A model generated the notes under the pieces. That model saw nothing but the letters and a program-made list of their open reading frames with translations. It was not told where the DNA came from and searched no databases. Below, piece by piece: positions 1-10,517 of a DNA stretch of 64,000 nucleotides (position 1 is its first letter; the number at the start of each line of letters is the position of its first letter). Source of the stretch: Mycolicibacterium stellerae. GTDB taxonomy: Bacteria; Actinomycetota; Actinomycetes; Mycobacteriales; Mycobacteriaceae. The stretch covers positions 1 through 64,000 of the forward strand of contig NZ_RARC01000011.1 of the NCBI RefSeq assembly GCF_003719305.1, in the 5' to 3' direction. A program made the translations under genes and the position numbers.

Positions 1-76
1 TCTATTCCGCTATTAATGCATACAGCCTATCTGCTAGGCAGTCACTTTTTTTTTTCCACGCCCAACGCTCGATTCC

Positions 77-2538
77 GTGCACGCCCTCGGTCGAGTGGCT
101 TCGAGAAGATGTAGAGGAGCCGGGGGCGGGGGCGTGCGGGCGCCGGTGGCCGAGTCGGCTCCCGCGCCCGCACGCCCCGGCCCGACTCCAGGTCCCCGGC
201 CCGCGACGCCGGGTCCCAAGCCGGCGCCGCGTACACCGCGCGTCGGTAACAACCCGTTCTCCTCGGCGCAGCCGGTCGAGCGGGCGATTCCCCGGCCGCA
301 GGCACCCCGACCGGGCGCACCGCGACCCGGCGGCGGTCCCCGACCCGGCGGCGCCTCGCCGGGCAACATGCCGCCCCGTCCTCCCGGCGGAGCGCCAGGC
401 CGTCCGCGGCCGGGCGGCGGTCCGCGTCCGGCAGCCGGTGGTCGTGGCCCCGGCGGCGGCGCAGGTGGCGGGGGTCGTCCCGGCGGTGGCGGCGGCGGCG
501 GTAACTACCGCACCGGCGGACCCGGCGGCGGCGGACCTGGCGGCGGTGGCGCACCCGCAGGAGGCGGCGGCTATCGCGGTCGTCCCGGCGGCGGCGGCGG
601 TCGTCCCGGTCAGCGTGGCGGCGCGGCAGGGGCGTTCGGTCGTCCCGGCGGCGCGCCCAAGCGCGGCCGCAAGTCAAAGCGGGCGAAACGCGCCGAGTAC
701 GAGAACATGCAGGCGCCCGTCGTGGGCGGCGTGCGGTTGCCGCACGGCAATGGCGAGACCGTCCGGTTGGCGCGAGGCGCGTCGCTGTCCGACTTCGCCG
801 AGAAGATCGACGCCAACCCTGCTGCTCTTGTGCAGGCGCTGTTCAACCTCGGCGAAATGGTCACGGCCACCCAGTCGGTCGGCGACGAGACGCTGGAACT
901 GCTCGGCGGCGAAATGAACTACGTCGTGCAGGTCGTGTCCCCGGAGGACGAGGACCGCGAACTGCTGCAGTCCTTCGATCTCACCTACGGCGAGGACGAA
1001 GGCGGCGAGGACGACCTCGAGTTCCGTCCGCCCGTGGTCACCGTCATGGGTCACGTCGACCACGGCAAGACCCGACTGCTGGACACCATCCGCCAGGCCA
1101 ACGTCCGCGAGGAAGAGGCAGGCGGCATCACCCAGCACATCGGTGCCTACCAGGTCGCTGTCGCTTTCGACGGCGGCGAGCGGCTCATCACCTTCATCGA
1201 CACCCCGGGCCACGAGGCGTTCACCGCCATGCGTGCCCGTGGCGCGAAGGCCACCGATATCGCGATCCTGGTGGTCGCCGCCGACGACGGCGTCATGCCG
1301 CAGACGGTGGAGGCCATCAACCACGCGCAGGCGGCAGATGTGCCGATCGTGGTTGCGGTCAACAAGATCGACAAGGAAGGTGCCGATCCGTCGAAGATCC
1401 GTGGGCAGCTGACCGAATACGGTTTGGTGCCAGAGGAATTCGGCGGCGACACCATGTTCGTCGATATCTCGGCAAAGCAGGGCACCAACATCGCGGCGCT
1501 GGAAGAGGCGGTCCTGCTGACCGCCGATGCCGCCCTCGATCTGCGGGCCAACCCGGACATGGAAGCCCAAGGTGTGGCCATCGAGGCGCATCTGGACCGC
1601 GGTCGCGGACCGGTGGCGACCGTGCTCATTTCGCGGGGCACCCTGCGGGTCGGCGACTCGGTCGTCGCGGGCGATGCCTACGGGCGCGTCCGCCGCATGG
1701 TCGACGAGCACGGCGAGGACGTCGAGGAGGCACTGCCGTCGCGACCGGTGCAGGTCATCGGCTTCACGTCGGTGCCTGGCGCCGGTGACAACCTCCTCGT
1801 CGTCGACGAGGACCGCATCGCGCGCCAGATCGCCGACCGTCGCAGCGCCCGCAAGCGCAACGCGCTGGCGGCCCGCAGCCGCAAGCGGATCAGCCTCGAG
1901 GATCTGGATTCGGCGCTGAAGGAAACCAGCCAGCTGAACCTGATCCTGAAGGGCGACAACGCGGGCACCGTGGAGGCGCTCGAGGAAGCCCTGATGGGCA
2001 TCCAGGTCGACGACGAGGTGGAACTGCGCGTCATCGACCGAGGTGTCGGCGGCATCACCGAAACCAACGTCAACCTGGCGTCGGCGTCGGATGCTGTGAT
2101 CATCGGCTTCAACGTCCGCGCCGAGGGCAAGGCCACCGAGTTGGCCAACCGCGACGGTGTCGAGATCCGCTACTACTCGGTGATCTACCAGGCCATCGAT
2201 GAGATCGAGAGCGCGCTCAAGGGCATGCTCAAGCCGGTCTACGAGGAGAAGGAACTGGGCAGGGCGGAGATCCGTGCGATCTTCCGGTCGTCCAAGGTCG
2301 GCAACATCGCAGGCTGCCTTGTCACCTCCGGCGTCATCCGCCGCAACTCGAAGGCACGGCTGCTGCGCGACAGCGTCGTCGTCGCCGAGACCATGACGGT
2401 GTCCTCGCTTCGTAGGGAGAAGGACGACGTCACCGAGGTGCGCGACGGCTACGAGTGCGGTCTGACGCTGACGTACTCCGACATCAAAGAGGGCGACATC
2501 ATCGAGACGTACGAACTCGTGGAGAAGGAGCGGACCTA

Positions 2539-2539
<1 letters not shown>
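77..2539 (+). CDS. infB: translation initiation factor IF-2, 5' end missing or damaged
   Basis: IF-2 is the GTPase that places initiator fMet-tRNA on the 30S subunit and drives subunit joining. The readable part begins with a Pro/Gly/Arg-rich linker (to about residue 210 from the GTG at 77), followed by the G domain with P-loop GHVDHGKT near residue 325, DTPGHEAF, and NKID. Domains II, III and IV then run to the C terminus. The IF2_N helical domain expected at the start of mycobacterial IF-2 is absent. Stops interrupt the frame upstream (14-16, 35-37), and the first residues look unlike IF-2. The GTG at 77 is therefore only the open-frame boundary, not a credible start. rbfA follows with a 1-nt overlap. 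Confidence 0.95.
129..178. repeat. 15-bp inverted repeat near the left edge
   Basis: GGGGCGTGCGGGCGC (129-143) is the exact reverse complement of GCGCCCGCACGCCCC (164-178), with a 20-nt loop. Weaker complementarity continues outward. It lies where the infB frame stops making sense, next to the low-GC stretch 1-60 with its T10 run. It may be a fold-back or contig-end artefact rather than biology. Chance is possible because this infB segment is very GC-rich. Confidence 0.5.
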
Positions 2540-4021
<1,482 letters not shown>

Positions 4022-4038
4022 CGGACGTCGGCGGCGCA

Positions 4039-5373
4039 TTGGCTGAACCGGCAGGCGATTTCCCGATTGCGCCCGCGACCGGTCGGCGCATCGCCGGGCT
4101 GGCGCTGCCCGCACTTGGCGTGCTGGCCGCCGAGCCCATCTATCTGCTTTTCGACCTGGCGGTCGTCGGTCGGCTTGGCGCCATCAGCCTGGCGGGGCTT
4201 GCCATCGGCGGGCTGATCCTGAGCACGCTGAGCTCGCAGATGACATTTCTGTCCTACGGCACCACCGCGCGCTCGGCACGCTTCTTCGGCGCAGGCGATC
4301 GTGAGACGGCGGTCGGCGAGGGCGTGCAGGCCACCTGGCTCGCGGTCGGGCTGGGCACGCTGATCGTGGTGATCGTCCAGGCGGCGGCGGTGCCGTTGGT
4401 ATCGGCTCTCTCGGCGGGCGGTGGCATCGCCGACGCGGCGCTGCCGTGGGTGCGGATCGCGATCTTCGGCGTGCCGGCCATCCTGATCTCTGCGGCAGGC
4501 AACGGCTGGATGCGCGGCGTGCAGGACACCGCAAGGCCGCTGCGCTACGTCGTCACCGGGTTTGCGGTATCGGCCGTGCTGTGCCCGGTGCTGGTGTACG
4601 GCTGGCTGGGCATGCCGCGCCTCGAGCTGGCGGGGTCGGCGGTCGCCAACCTGGTCGGCCAGTGGCTGGCCGCGCTGATGTTCTGTCGCGCGCTTCTGGT
4701 GGAACGGGTGCCGCTGCGGGTACAGCCGACGGTGCTGCGCGCTCAGGTGGTCATGGGCCGTGATCTGCTGCTGCGGACGCTGGCGTTTCAGGCGTGCTTC
4801 GTCTCGGCGGGAGCCGTCGCCGCCCGGTTCGGCGCGGCCGCCGTCGCCGCCCACCAGGTGGTGCTGCAACTGTGGAGTTTCCTTGCGCTGGTGCTTGATT
4901 CGCTGGCGATCGCGGCACAGTCGCTGGTGGGTGCGGCGCTCGGCGCCGGTGAGTTGGCGCACGCGAGGTCGGTGGCGTGGCGGGTGACGATCTTCTCCGC
5001 CGTCGCTTCCGCGGTGCTGGCGGGTGTGTTCGCCCTCGGTGCGTCGGTGTTTCCGGGCGTGTTCACCGACGACCGCTCCGTGCTGGCCGCGATCGGGGTG
5101 CCGTGGTGGTTCATGGTCGCCCAATTACCGGTCGCTGGAATAGTTTTCGCTCTCGACGGTGTGTTGCTCGGTGCCGGTGACGCGAAGTTCATGCGCAATG
5201 CCACCTTGATCAGCGCGCTGGTCGGTTTCCTTCCGTTGATCTGGCTGTCGCTGATTTTCGGCTGGGGTCTGCTCGGCATCTGGACGGGCCTGAGCACCTT
5301 CATGGTGCTGAGGCTCGTCTTCGTCGGCTGGCGCGCGTTCTCCGGCCGCTGGCTGGTGGCGGGTACGGCCTAA
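4039..5373 (+). CDS. dinF: MATE family efflux transporter (DinF-like)
   Basis: A 444-aa integral membrane protein with about 12 hydrophobic segments and the MATE fold. Family-typical stretches are LALPALGVLAAEPIYLLFD near the N terminus, NGWMRGVQDT in the middle and HQVVLQLW in the second half. MATE proteins export cationic drugs or metabolites using a Na+ or H+ gradient; the substrate here is unknown. The likely start is TTG 4039, 17 nt after the upstream stop, with CTG 4018 as the next in-frame option. It closes the infB operon and converges with the glycine-rich gene, sharing 4 nt at the stops. Confidence 0.88.
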   Translation: MAEPAGDFPIAPATGRRIAGLALPALGVLAAEPIYLLFDLAVVGRLGAISLAGLAIGGLILSTLSSQMTFLSYGTTARSARFFGAGDRETAVGEGVQATWLAVGLGTLIVVIVQAAAVPLVSALSAGGGIADAALPWVRIAIFGVPAILISAAGNGWMRGVQDTARPLRYVVTGFAVSAVLCPVLVYGWLGMPRLELAGSAVANLVGQWLAALMFCRALLVERVPLRVQPTVLRAQVVMGRDLLLRTLAFQACFVSAGAVAARFGAAAVAAHQVVLQLWSFLALVLDSLAIAAQSLVGAALGAGELAHARSVAWRVTIFSAVASAVLAGVFALGASVFPGVFTDDRSVLAAIGVPWWFMVAQLPVAGIVFALDGVLLGAGDAKFMRNATLISALVGFLPLIWLSLIFGWGLLGIWTGLSTFMVLRLVFVGWRAFSGRWLVAGTA

Positions 5374-7184
5374 ATATCGTTGTTGTTGCCGTCGTCGCCG
5401 GAATCTCCGTCGGATCCGCTGCTGCTGCCAGAACCGCCGTCGCCGCCGCTGCCGCCCGTGTTGGTCTTGCCATCGACGGCGTCGCCACCGTTTCCGCCGC
5501 GACCGCCGTTCCCGTTCAGAGGACCGCTGTCGCCACCGTTTCCGCCGTTTCCGCCGGTGAGGTGGTCGGGGCTGGGAGAGGGGTTGTTGCCAAGGGGTAG
5601 CGCTGTGTCGCCACCGTCCCCGCCGCGACCACCGTTGCCTCCGCCGGTGCCGCCGTTTCCGCCGTTACCGCCCGTGGCGTCCCCGAAGTAAGCCCCTGCG
5701 ATGCCGCCGTCGCCACCGCCGCCGCCGGCACCCGAACTACTCGGGCCGCCGTTGCCGCCGTTGCCGCCCTCGGCATCGGTGAGGGGCCAGTCGCCTGCGC
5801 CTCCGAAGGCGAATCCACCACCACCGGCTCCGCCTTCGCCACCGTCCCCAGAGCTGCCTGCGCCGCCGTCGCCACCCTGTCCGCCAAAGCCATTCCCGCC
5901 ACCTGCTGCGGCGCCACCACTGCCGCCGTCGCCTCCGCTAGGCCCGTTACCGCCGTCGCCACCGTCGCCACCGACGGAGTGGGCGAACCCGCCCCCGGCG
6001 GGGCCGATGTTGCTTGCGTGGCCGCCGGCCCCGCCGTCGCCGGCGGTTCCGCTCGCTGAGTCGCCGCCGTCGCCACCGTCGCCGCCGGTTTGGGTAGCGC
6101 CGAACTTGGTGCTGTACCCGCTGCCTCCTTCGCCGCCGTCGCCCGCGGTGCCGGAGGCTGAGTTGCCACCGTCACCGCCGTCGCCGCCAATGGCATTCCC
6201 CGCCCATGAATGGGCCTCACCCCCGGCTCCGCCGGTGCCGCCGCTGCCCCACAGGAGTCCGCCGTTGCCGCCGTTTCCGCCGTCGGCCGCGACCGCATCG
6301 GCACCGAAACCATGTGGAGTGGCGTAGTTGTCTGCCGATCCGCCATAACCGCCTCCGCCGCCGTGTCCGATGGCGCCTGCGTTGCCGCCGTTGCCACCGG
6401 CGGTGGCGGGGGAGATGAGCGCACCCGTCTTCTGATTGAAAACCGCGTCGGCGCCGTTGCCACCTTTTCCGCCGTTGCTGAACAGAATTCCTGCGTTCCC
6501 GCCGTTTCCGCCGGGTGTGCCGTTGTTACCGATGCCGCCGTTTCCGCCGTTGCCGTAGAAGAACCCGCCGTCGCCGCCGTCCTGGCCCTCGCCGCCGTCG
6601 GCGCCGTTGCCGATGAAAAGGCCGCCGTCCTGGCCGGGCAGCACCCCGTCACCGACGAGCAGCCCGCCGGGACCGACAAGGCCCAGGAACGCACCGGTCG
6701 GCGAGAACAAGCCCAAAGTTGTTGCGTCACCAAGCGACCCGCGCGTCGAGGAAGTCGACAGTCCGCCGCCCACCGCCGGTGGCGTCGAGCGAGCCAACGT
6801 CGTCGGTGCAAAGAACAGGTCTCTGAGCGGCACAGTGTCTGGGCCACCCAACGCCGGGGCGGTGTCTGGACCGCCGAGCGCCGGGGCGGTGTCCGGGCCG
6901 CCGAGACCTGATGCGACCGGGGCGATGAAATAACCGCCGGCAAGAACCCGGCTGCCCGTCGACTCGAGCGCAGGCACTCTCGGCCAGCTCGCCTTCGCGT
7001 ACAAGCTGTTCGGCGTAGCGATCGTGTTCGACACCGGTGTCGCCGGGGAACCGGCGATCACCGGCGTGGGCGCGCCGACAGATGCTGGTGTCGGAATACC
7101 CGCATATGCGTTGGAAGCCGTCGTCGCGACGACCACCGCGCAGACTGCACAGGGTATGAGCTTGCGGACAGATGTGGAATTCAC
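5370..7184 (-). CDS. exported glycine-rich PGRS-like protein, paralogue 1
   Basis: The 604-aa product starts at GTG 7184, behind AGGGAG. Residues 1-28 form a signal peptide ending ASNAYA. Residues 29-185 form a unique region containing a thrice-repeated [14 protein letters not shown] unit and the PGRS-like block [21 protein letters not shown]. From about residue 186 to the end the protein is GGxGG repeats rich in Asp and Asn ([16 protein letters not shown]), resembling PE_PGRS tails. No PE domain is present. It is about 240 nt downstream of paralogue 2 and has its own copy of the shared promoter motif at 7228-7267. Likely a surface or secreted protein; function unknown. Confidence 0.88.
   Translation of the reverse strand: MNSTSVRKLIPCAVCAVVVATTASNAYAGIPTPASVGAPTPVIAGSPATPVSNTIATPNSLYAKASWPRVPALESTGSRVLAGGYFIAPVASGLGGPDTAPALGGPDTAPALGGPDTVPLRDLFFAPTTLARSTPPAVGGGLSTSSTRGSLGDATTLGLFSPTGAFLGLVGPGGLLVGDGVLPGQDGGLFIGNGADGGEGQDGGDGGFFYGNGGNGGIGNNGTPGGNGGNAGILFSNGGKGGNGADAVFNQKTGALISPATAGGNGGNAGAIGHGGGGGYGGSADNYATPHGFGADAVAADGGNGGNGGLLWGSGGTGGAGGEAHSWAGNAIGGDGGDGGNSASGTAGDGGEGGSGYSTKFGATQTGGDGGDGGDSASGTAGDGGAGGHASNIGPAGGGFAHSVGGDGGDGGNGPSGGDGGSGGAAAGGGNGFGGQGGDGGAGSSGDGGEGGAGGGGFAFGGAGDWPLTDAEGGNGGNGGPSSSGAGGGGGDGGIAGAYFGDATGGNGGNGGTGGGNGGRGGDGGDTALPLGNNPSPSPDHLTGGNGGNGGDSGPLNGNGGRGGNGGDAVDGKTNTGGSGGDGGSGSSSGSDGDSGDDGNNNDI
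6535..6614. repeat. 80-nt block identical to 8608-8687 in the paralogue
   Basis: Bases 6535-6614 match 8608-8687 exactly. Similarity continues for about 40 more bases with only two or three mismatches. It encodes the start of the glycine-rich region (PGQDGG to [10 protein letters not shown]) in both paralogues. The identity is higher than in flanking unique regions and suggests recent duplication or gene conversion. Confidence 0.85.
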
Positions 7185-7227
7185 GATGTGCTCCCTGGGT
7201 GAGGTCCCGGCCCCGTCGGCCGGTCGT

Positions 7228-7267
7228 ACAGGTAGGAGCTGCCACACACCGTCATCTGGACACTTTT
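7228..7267 (-). promoter_or_regulatory. shared promoter-like motif, copy A
   Basis: Read on the minus strand: AAAAGTGTCC, 19 nt, then CTCCTACCTGT. The CTCCTACC block ends 46 nt before the GTG of the gene at 7184. Copies B, C and D have the same two blocks at identical spacing. The layout suggests -35/-10 elements of an alternative sigma factor, possibly ECF type. Confidence 0.7.
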
Positions 7268-7424
7268 GTGGCGGCCGCCGCGAATCGGTGCGTGCCAATC
7301 CAATGCCCGCGCCAGACACCTTTGCGGCGTGCTCAATTACCGTTGTCAGGAACAGGTTTCGTCCTCAACGCGTGCTTCTCAGCAGGAATGCCCCGAAGTT
7401 TTTGTCCAGCAGGATCTTTGGCGT

Positions 7425-9221
7425 CTAGTCGCCGCTGCCCGGATCACCATTGTCGCCGTCGTCACCACTGATGCTGCCGGAGCCGCCGGAACCGCCGTCG
7501 CCGCCGCTGTTGCTGTCACCGCCGGATGCATCGCCGCCGTTTCCGCCGCGGCCGCCGTTGCCGTTCAAACCGCCGCTGTTGCCGCCGTTACCGCCGTTGC
7601 CGCCGGCGAGGTCATCGGGGCTGGCCGCAGGGTCCGGGCAGCATGCGGGCTGCGCGTCGCCGCCGTCTCCGCCGCGGCCGCCGCTCGCGCCGCCACCGGT
7701 CCCGCCGTTTCCGCCGTCACCGCCGGTGGCGTCACCGTCGTAGGCGCCTGCCGGGCCGCCGTCTCCGCCGCCGCCGCCGAAGCCGCTGTATCCGTTGCCG
7801 CCGTGGCCGCCGTCACCACCGTCACCACCGGTGCCGGTGGTCCCGCCTGGGAAAATGTCGGCGCCTCCCATCGTGACACCGGCGCCGCCTCCGCCGCCGC
7901 GGCCACCCGCCTCGGAGTTCCCCGCGCCGCCCTGCCCGCCGTCGCCACCGACTGCGTTGCCTGCAGTCCATGCAGAGCCGCCGAGGCCGCCGTCGCCGCC
8001 GGCGGGCCCGTTGCCGCCGTTGCCGCCGTCGCCGCCCTGGCCGTCAGCGAGCCCGAAGCCGCCGAACGGGGAGTAAGTACCGCCAAATCCGCCGCCACCG
8101 CCGTCACCGGCGGTGCCCGTCGATGAGTCGCCGCCGTCGCCGCCATCGCCGCCGGTGCTCTGAGTCTGGTCGGCCATAGCGCCCGACGCGCCGCCATAGC
8201 CACCATCGCCCGCGGTGCCTGTCGATGAGTCGCCACCGTCGCCGCCGTCACCGCCGGTGGCGTTCGTAGTGTCTGAGAACGCATATCCGCCGTTGCCGCC
8301 TTCGCCGCCGTTGCCAAGAAGCAGTCCGCCGTTGCCGCCGTCGCCGCCGTCGCCTGCGATGGCGTCAGCTGCGGCCCCTCGCTCGGCAAGGCCAGAGTTG
8401 TCGGCGTTGCCGCCAGTGCCGCCCTCGCCACCGTGGCCGAAGAGCCCGGCATTCCCGCCGTCGCCGCCCGCGGTGGCGGGGGAGATCAGCGCGCCCGTCG
8501 TCGGGTCGAATTCGGCGTCGGCGCCGGCGCCGCCCTTCCCGCCGTTGCTGAAGGAGAAGATGCTGCTGTTGCCGCCATTGCCGCCGGGCTTTTGGGATCC
8601 GCCGGGTCCGCCGTTTCCGCCGTTGCCGTAGAAGAACCCGCCGTCGCCGCCGTCCTGGCCCTCGCCGCCGTCGGCGCCGTTGCCGATCAACAGGCCGCCG
8701 TCCTGGCCGGGCAGCACCCCGTCGCCGACAAGGAGGCCGCCGGGTCCGACCAAACCGAGGAAAGCTCCTGTCGGCGAGAACAATCCGAAACTGGTCGTGT
8801 CGCGTGCGGGAGATGCCAGCTGCGAGCCGACGCCCGATTCGGACCTGCCGTTGGTCGGTGACGTCGGGCGCGCAAGAGTGGTGAGGGCGAACGACTGGCG
8901 CGTATTGGACATCGACGTGCCGCTGATCGCCACCGACGTATCGGGGCCGCCGAGTGTATCGGTTCCGCCGAGACCCGTCGCCACCGGCGCGACGTAGAAC
9001 CCTCCTGGCAGGGGCCGAATGCCATTGGGCGCAGGCGGGGCAGGCATCTCGACGACGTTCCCGTACAACGTGTTCGGGGTGACAAGTGCTGCTGACACCA
9101 CACGGGCCGACGACGTGGCTACGCGCGGAATCGGCCGCTCAGTGTCTACGGCACGAGCATCCGCCGTGGTGACGGCGACTGCACAGACGGTGCCGGCGAT
9201 GAGCTTCTTGCTGGTGTTCAC
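7425..9221 (-). CDS. exported glycine-rich PGRS-like protein, paralogue 2
   Basis: The 598-aa paralogue of the 5370-7184 product starts at GTG 9221 behind AAGGGAG, in an almost identical start context (CATC-GTGAA). It has a 24-residue signal peptide ending in ADARA and a unique region of about 145 residues sharing TPNTLYG, VAPVATGLGG and TTLARP with paralogue 1. The common FSPTGAFLG block near residue 150 is followed by Asp/Asn-rich GGxGG repeats to the C terminus. It lacks a PE domain. GGDGGDGG runs could bind calcium, as proposed for PGRS domains, but that is inference. Its promoter motif copy lies at 9266-9305. Confidence 0.88.
   Translation of the reverse strand: MNTSKKLIAGTVCAVAVTTADARAVDTERPIPRVATSSARVVSAALVTPNTLYGNVVEMPAPPAPNGIRPLPGGFYVAPVATGLGGTDTLGGPDTSVAISGTSMSNTRQSFALTTLARPTSPTNGRSESGVGSQLASPARDTTSFGLFSPTGAFLGLVGPGGLLVGDGVLPGQDGGLLIGNGADGGEGQDGGDGGFFYGNGGNGGPGGSQKPGGNGGNSSIFSFSNGGKGGAGADAEFDPTTGALISPATAGGDGGNAGLFGHGGEGGTGGNADNSGLAERGAAADAIAGDGGDGGNGGLLLGNGGEGGNGGYAFSDTTNATGGDGGDGGDSSTGTAGDGGYGGASGAMADQTQSTGGDGGDGGDSSTGTAGDGGGGGFGGTYSPFGGFGLADGQGGDGGNGGNGPAGGDGGLGGSAWTAGNAVGGDGGQGGAGNSEAGGRGGGGGAGVTMGGADIFPGGTTGTGGDGGDGGHGGNGYSGFGGGGGDGGPAGAYDGDATGGDGGNGGTGGGASGGRGGDGGDAQPACCPDPAASPDDLAGGNGGNGGNSGGLNGNGGRGGNGGDASGGDSNSGGDGGSGGSGSISGDDGDNGDPGSGD
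8608..8687. repeat. 80-nt block identical to 6535-6614
   Basis: This is the second copy of the identical block described at 6535-6614. It sits at the entry to the glycine-rich domain of paralogue 2. The two copies are about 2.07 kb apart in direct orientation, so recombination between them could delete or fuse the paralogues. Confidence 0.85.
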
Positions 9222-9265
9222 GATGGGCTCCCTTGGCTGTTGTCCCAGCTGTGATCAGCCGGTCA

Positions 9266-9305
9266 TTAGTTAGGAGCACGTTTGCCACCGATTTCGGACA
9301 GTTTT
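9266..9305 (-). promoter_or_regulatory. shared promoter-like motif, copy B
   Basis: On the minus strand: AAAAACTGTCC, 19 nt, CTCCTAAC. The second block ends 47 nt upstream of GTG 9221. One base of the downstream block differs from copies A, C and D (AAC for ACC); spacing is identical. Confidence 0.7.
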
Positions 9306-9625
9306 TATTCTGTTGGCGCACAGATGGTTTCGAGGCAAGCTATAGCGGTCGCGGCTTGCCACGCAGAGGGTCGATCACCAGGTTCGACGGTCCGGTGAGC
9401 GTGCCTCCGCCAGGTGGCGGTGGAAGGCGGCGGTGGCGGTTCCGGCGGCGACACGGGTGGGTCGGGTATCGCAGGCTCGTCGACCACCGGGGGTGGTTCA
9501 GGCGGGGGAGCCTGCGTTGGCGTCTGCACCACGGCGCGGTCGCCAGCCGCGCAGGCAAGCGCCAACTCCGCGTCGGTGCCGTAGGGCCCTGCGACATCCC
9601 AATCAGCGGCCGCTGTCATGGTCAT
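9305..9625 (-). pseudogene. probable remnant of an ECF sigma factor with a Pro-rich tail, internally deleted and frameshifted
   Basis: The open frame (106 aa) starts with ATG at 9625, overlapping the stop of the upstream gene (ATGA). Residues 10-31 (DWDVAGPYGTDAELALACAA and following GDRA) look like the beginning of sigma region 2 in ECF factors. The rest of regions 2 and 4 is missing, and a Pro/Glu-rich segment follows directly. Near 9420 the alternative frame gives a more protein-like end (GGGTLTGPSNLVIDP to RGKPRPL, stop at 9340), suggesting a 1-nt frameshift. It may instead be a functional small Pro-rich protein. The sigma resemblance is from memory and short. Confidence 0.45.
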
Positions 9626-10419
9626 GGCTTGCCGAGCGAGTTGAATCGGCTACTGGGCACCTGTCGGTGCGGCCCGTCGTCCTTCTTCGTATTCGGCATG
9701 TTCACGTTGAACCTGCTGCCCAGTACCGGCTTCAGCTCATTTGTTGTCGGCTTCTGCAGTGCGGGATCGAGAATCGGGGCCTCTATCACCACGTTGTTGG
9801 GGACCGACTCGTCGGGGATCTGCACCACGTCGATGTTCGGCGGATCGAAGACGGGCGGCTCTGGCTTCGGCGGCTCAGGAGCAGGCGCCTGCGGTTTCGG
9901 CTTCTCGCCGAGCGGCGGGATGAAGACGTCGACGACGACCGGCGGTGCGAGCACCGGCGGTGCGGCAGGTGCCGCGGCGACCTCTTCGTTCGTTTTCGAC
10001 TCTGCAGCAACCGGATTCGGTGTGGTCTGCGGCAGCTGCTTCGGTGTCGGGGCCTGCGTGGCCGCGGGTGTCTGCGGTGCCTTCGGGCTGCCCTGTGTGC
10101 CGGCTTGCCCGGGCAACTGTGATGTCGAAACCCCGAACCCGGGCACCACGACCGACGGCGGAGCCACCGGCTTGTAGCCGAACAACACGGCGCCGAGCGT
10201 GGCACCTCCGATGATTCCGGCCGCCAACGCGGCGAACAGCTTCGCGCGTGACGCGGCAGGGCCGCGATCTTGGCCGTTGTCGACAGCCGCGGAATCGTCG
10301 TCGATGTCATCCATCGGGCTGGATGCCCAGGCTTCGGCGACCGTGTATGCGCCGGGATCGTCGTATAACGGCGCCGCGATCGTCTCGGTGCCGAACTCGG
10401 TGTCATATGTGGTGGTCAT
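9622..10419 (-). CDS. membrane-anchored proline-rich protein
   Basis: This 265-aa product is not recognised as a named family. An acidic N-terminal segment of about 65 residues precedes one predicted transmembrane helix (LFAALAAGIIGGATLGAVLF). A long extracytoplasmic Pro/Ala/Glu-rich region (PKPQAPAPEPPKPEPP) and a short basic tail ending in SLGKP follow. The ATG at 10419 has a good RBS (GGAGGACATC). It sits between the OmpA lipoprotein gene and the sigma-like remnant, with which it shares an ATGA overlap, and has promoter motif copy C. The shape suggests a wall-spanning or signalling protein; function unknown. Confidence 0.75.
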   Translation of the reverse strand: MTTTYDTEFGTETIAAPLYDDPGAYTVAEAWASSPMDDIDDDSAAVDNGQDRGPAASRAKLFAALAAGIIGGATLGAVLFGYKPVAPPSVVVPGFGVSTSQLPGQAGTQGSPKAPQTPAATQAPTPKQLPQTTPNPVAAESKTNEEVAAAPAAPPVLAPPVVVDVFIPPLGEKPKPQAPAPEPPKPEPPVFDPPNIDVVQIPDESVPNNVVIEAPILDPALQKPTTNELKPVLGSRFNVNMPNTKKDDGPHRQVPSSRFNSLGKP

Positions 10420-10464
10420 GATGTCCTCCGGTGAGGTTGTCGCGGCCCTGGTCGAACCGCTGTC

Positions 10465-10505
10465 ACAGGTAGGAGGGCCGAGAGGCGGCTTTTGAGACAC
10501 TTTTT
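10465..10505 (-). promoter_or_regulatory. shared promoter-like motif, copy C
   Basis: On the minus strand: AAAAAGTGTCT, 19 nt, CTCCTACCTGT. The second block ends 48 nt before ATG 10419. It begins 12 nt after the stop of the OmpA gene, so the proline-rich gene appears to have its own promoter. Confidence 0.7.
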
Positions 10506-10517
10506 CTGGTGCGGGTT

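Noticed and set aside
5380..8631. Long Pro/Ser-rich open frames on the plus strand opposite the PGRS-like genes
   Set aside because: They are antisense shadows of GGxGG codons; signal peptides, RBS and promoter motifs support only the minus strand.
5400..9000. Short regularly repeated sequence resembling a CRISPR array or minisatellite
   Set aside because: The repetition follows codon periodicity of a glycine-rich coding repeat, with no constant repeat/spacer structure.
5370..9221. Calling the two proteins PE_PGRS
   Set aside because: No PE domain (about 90-residue helical hairpin) precedes the repeats; both have ordinary signal peptides.
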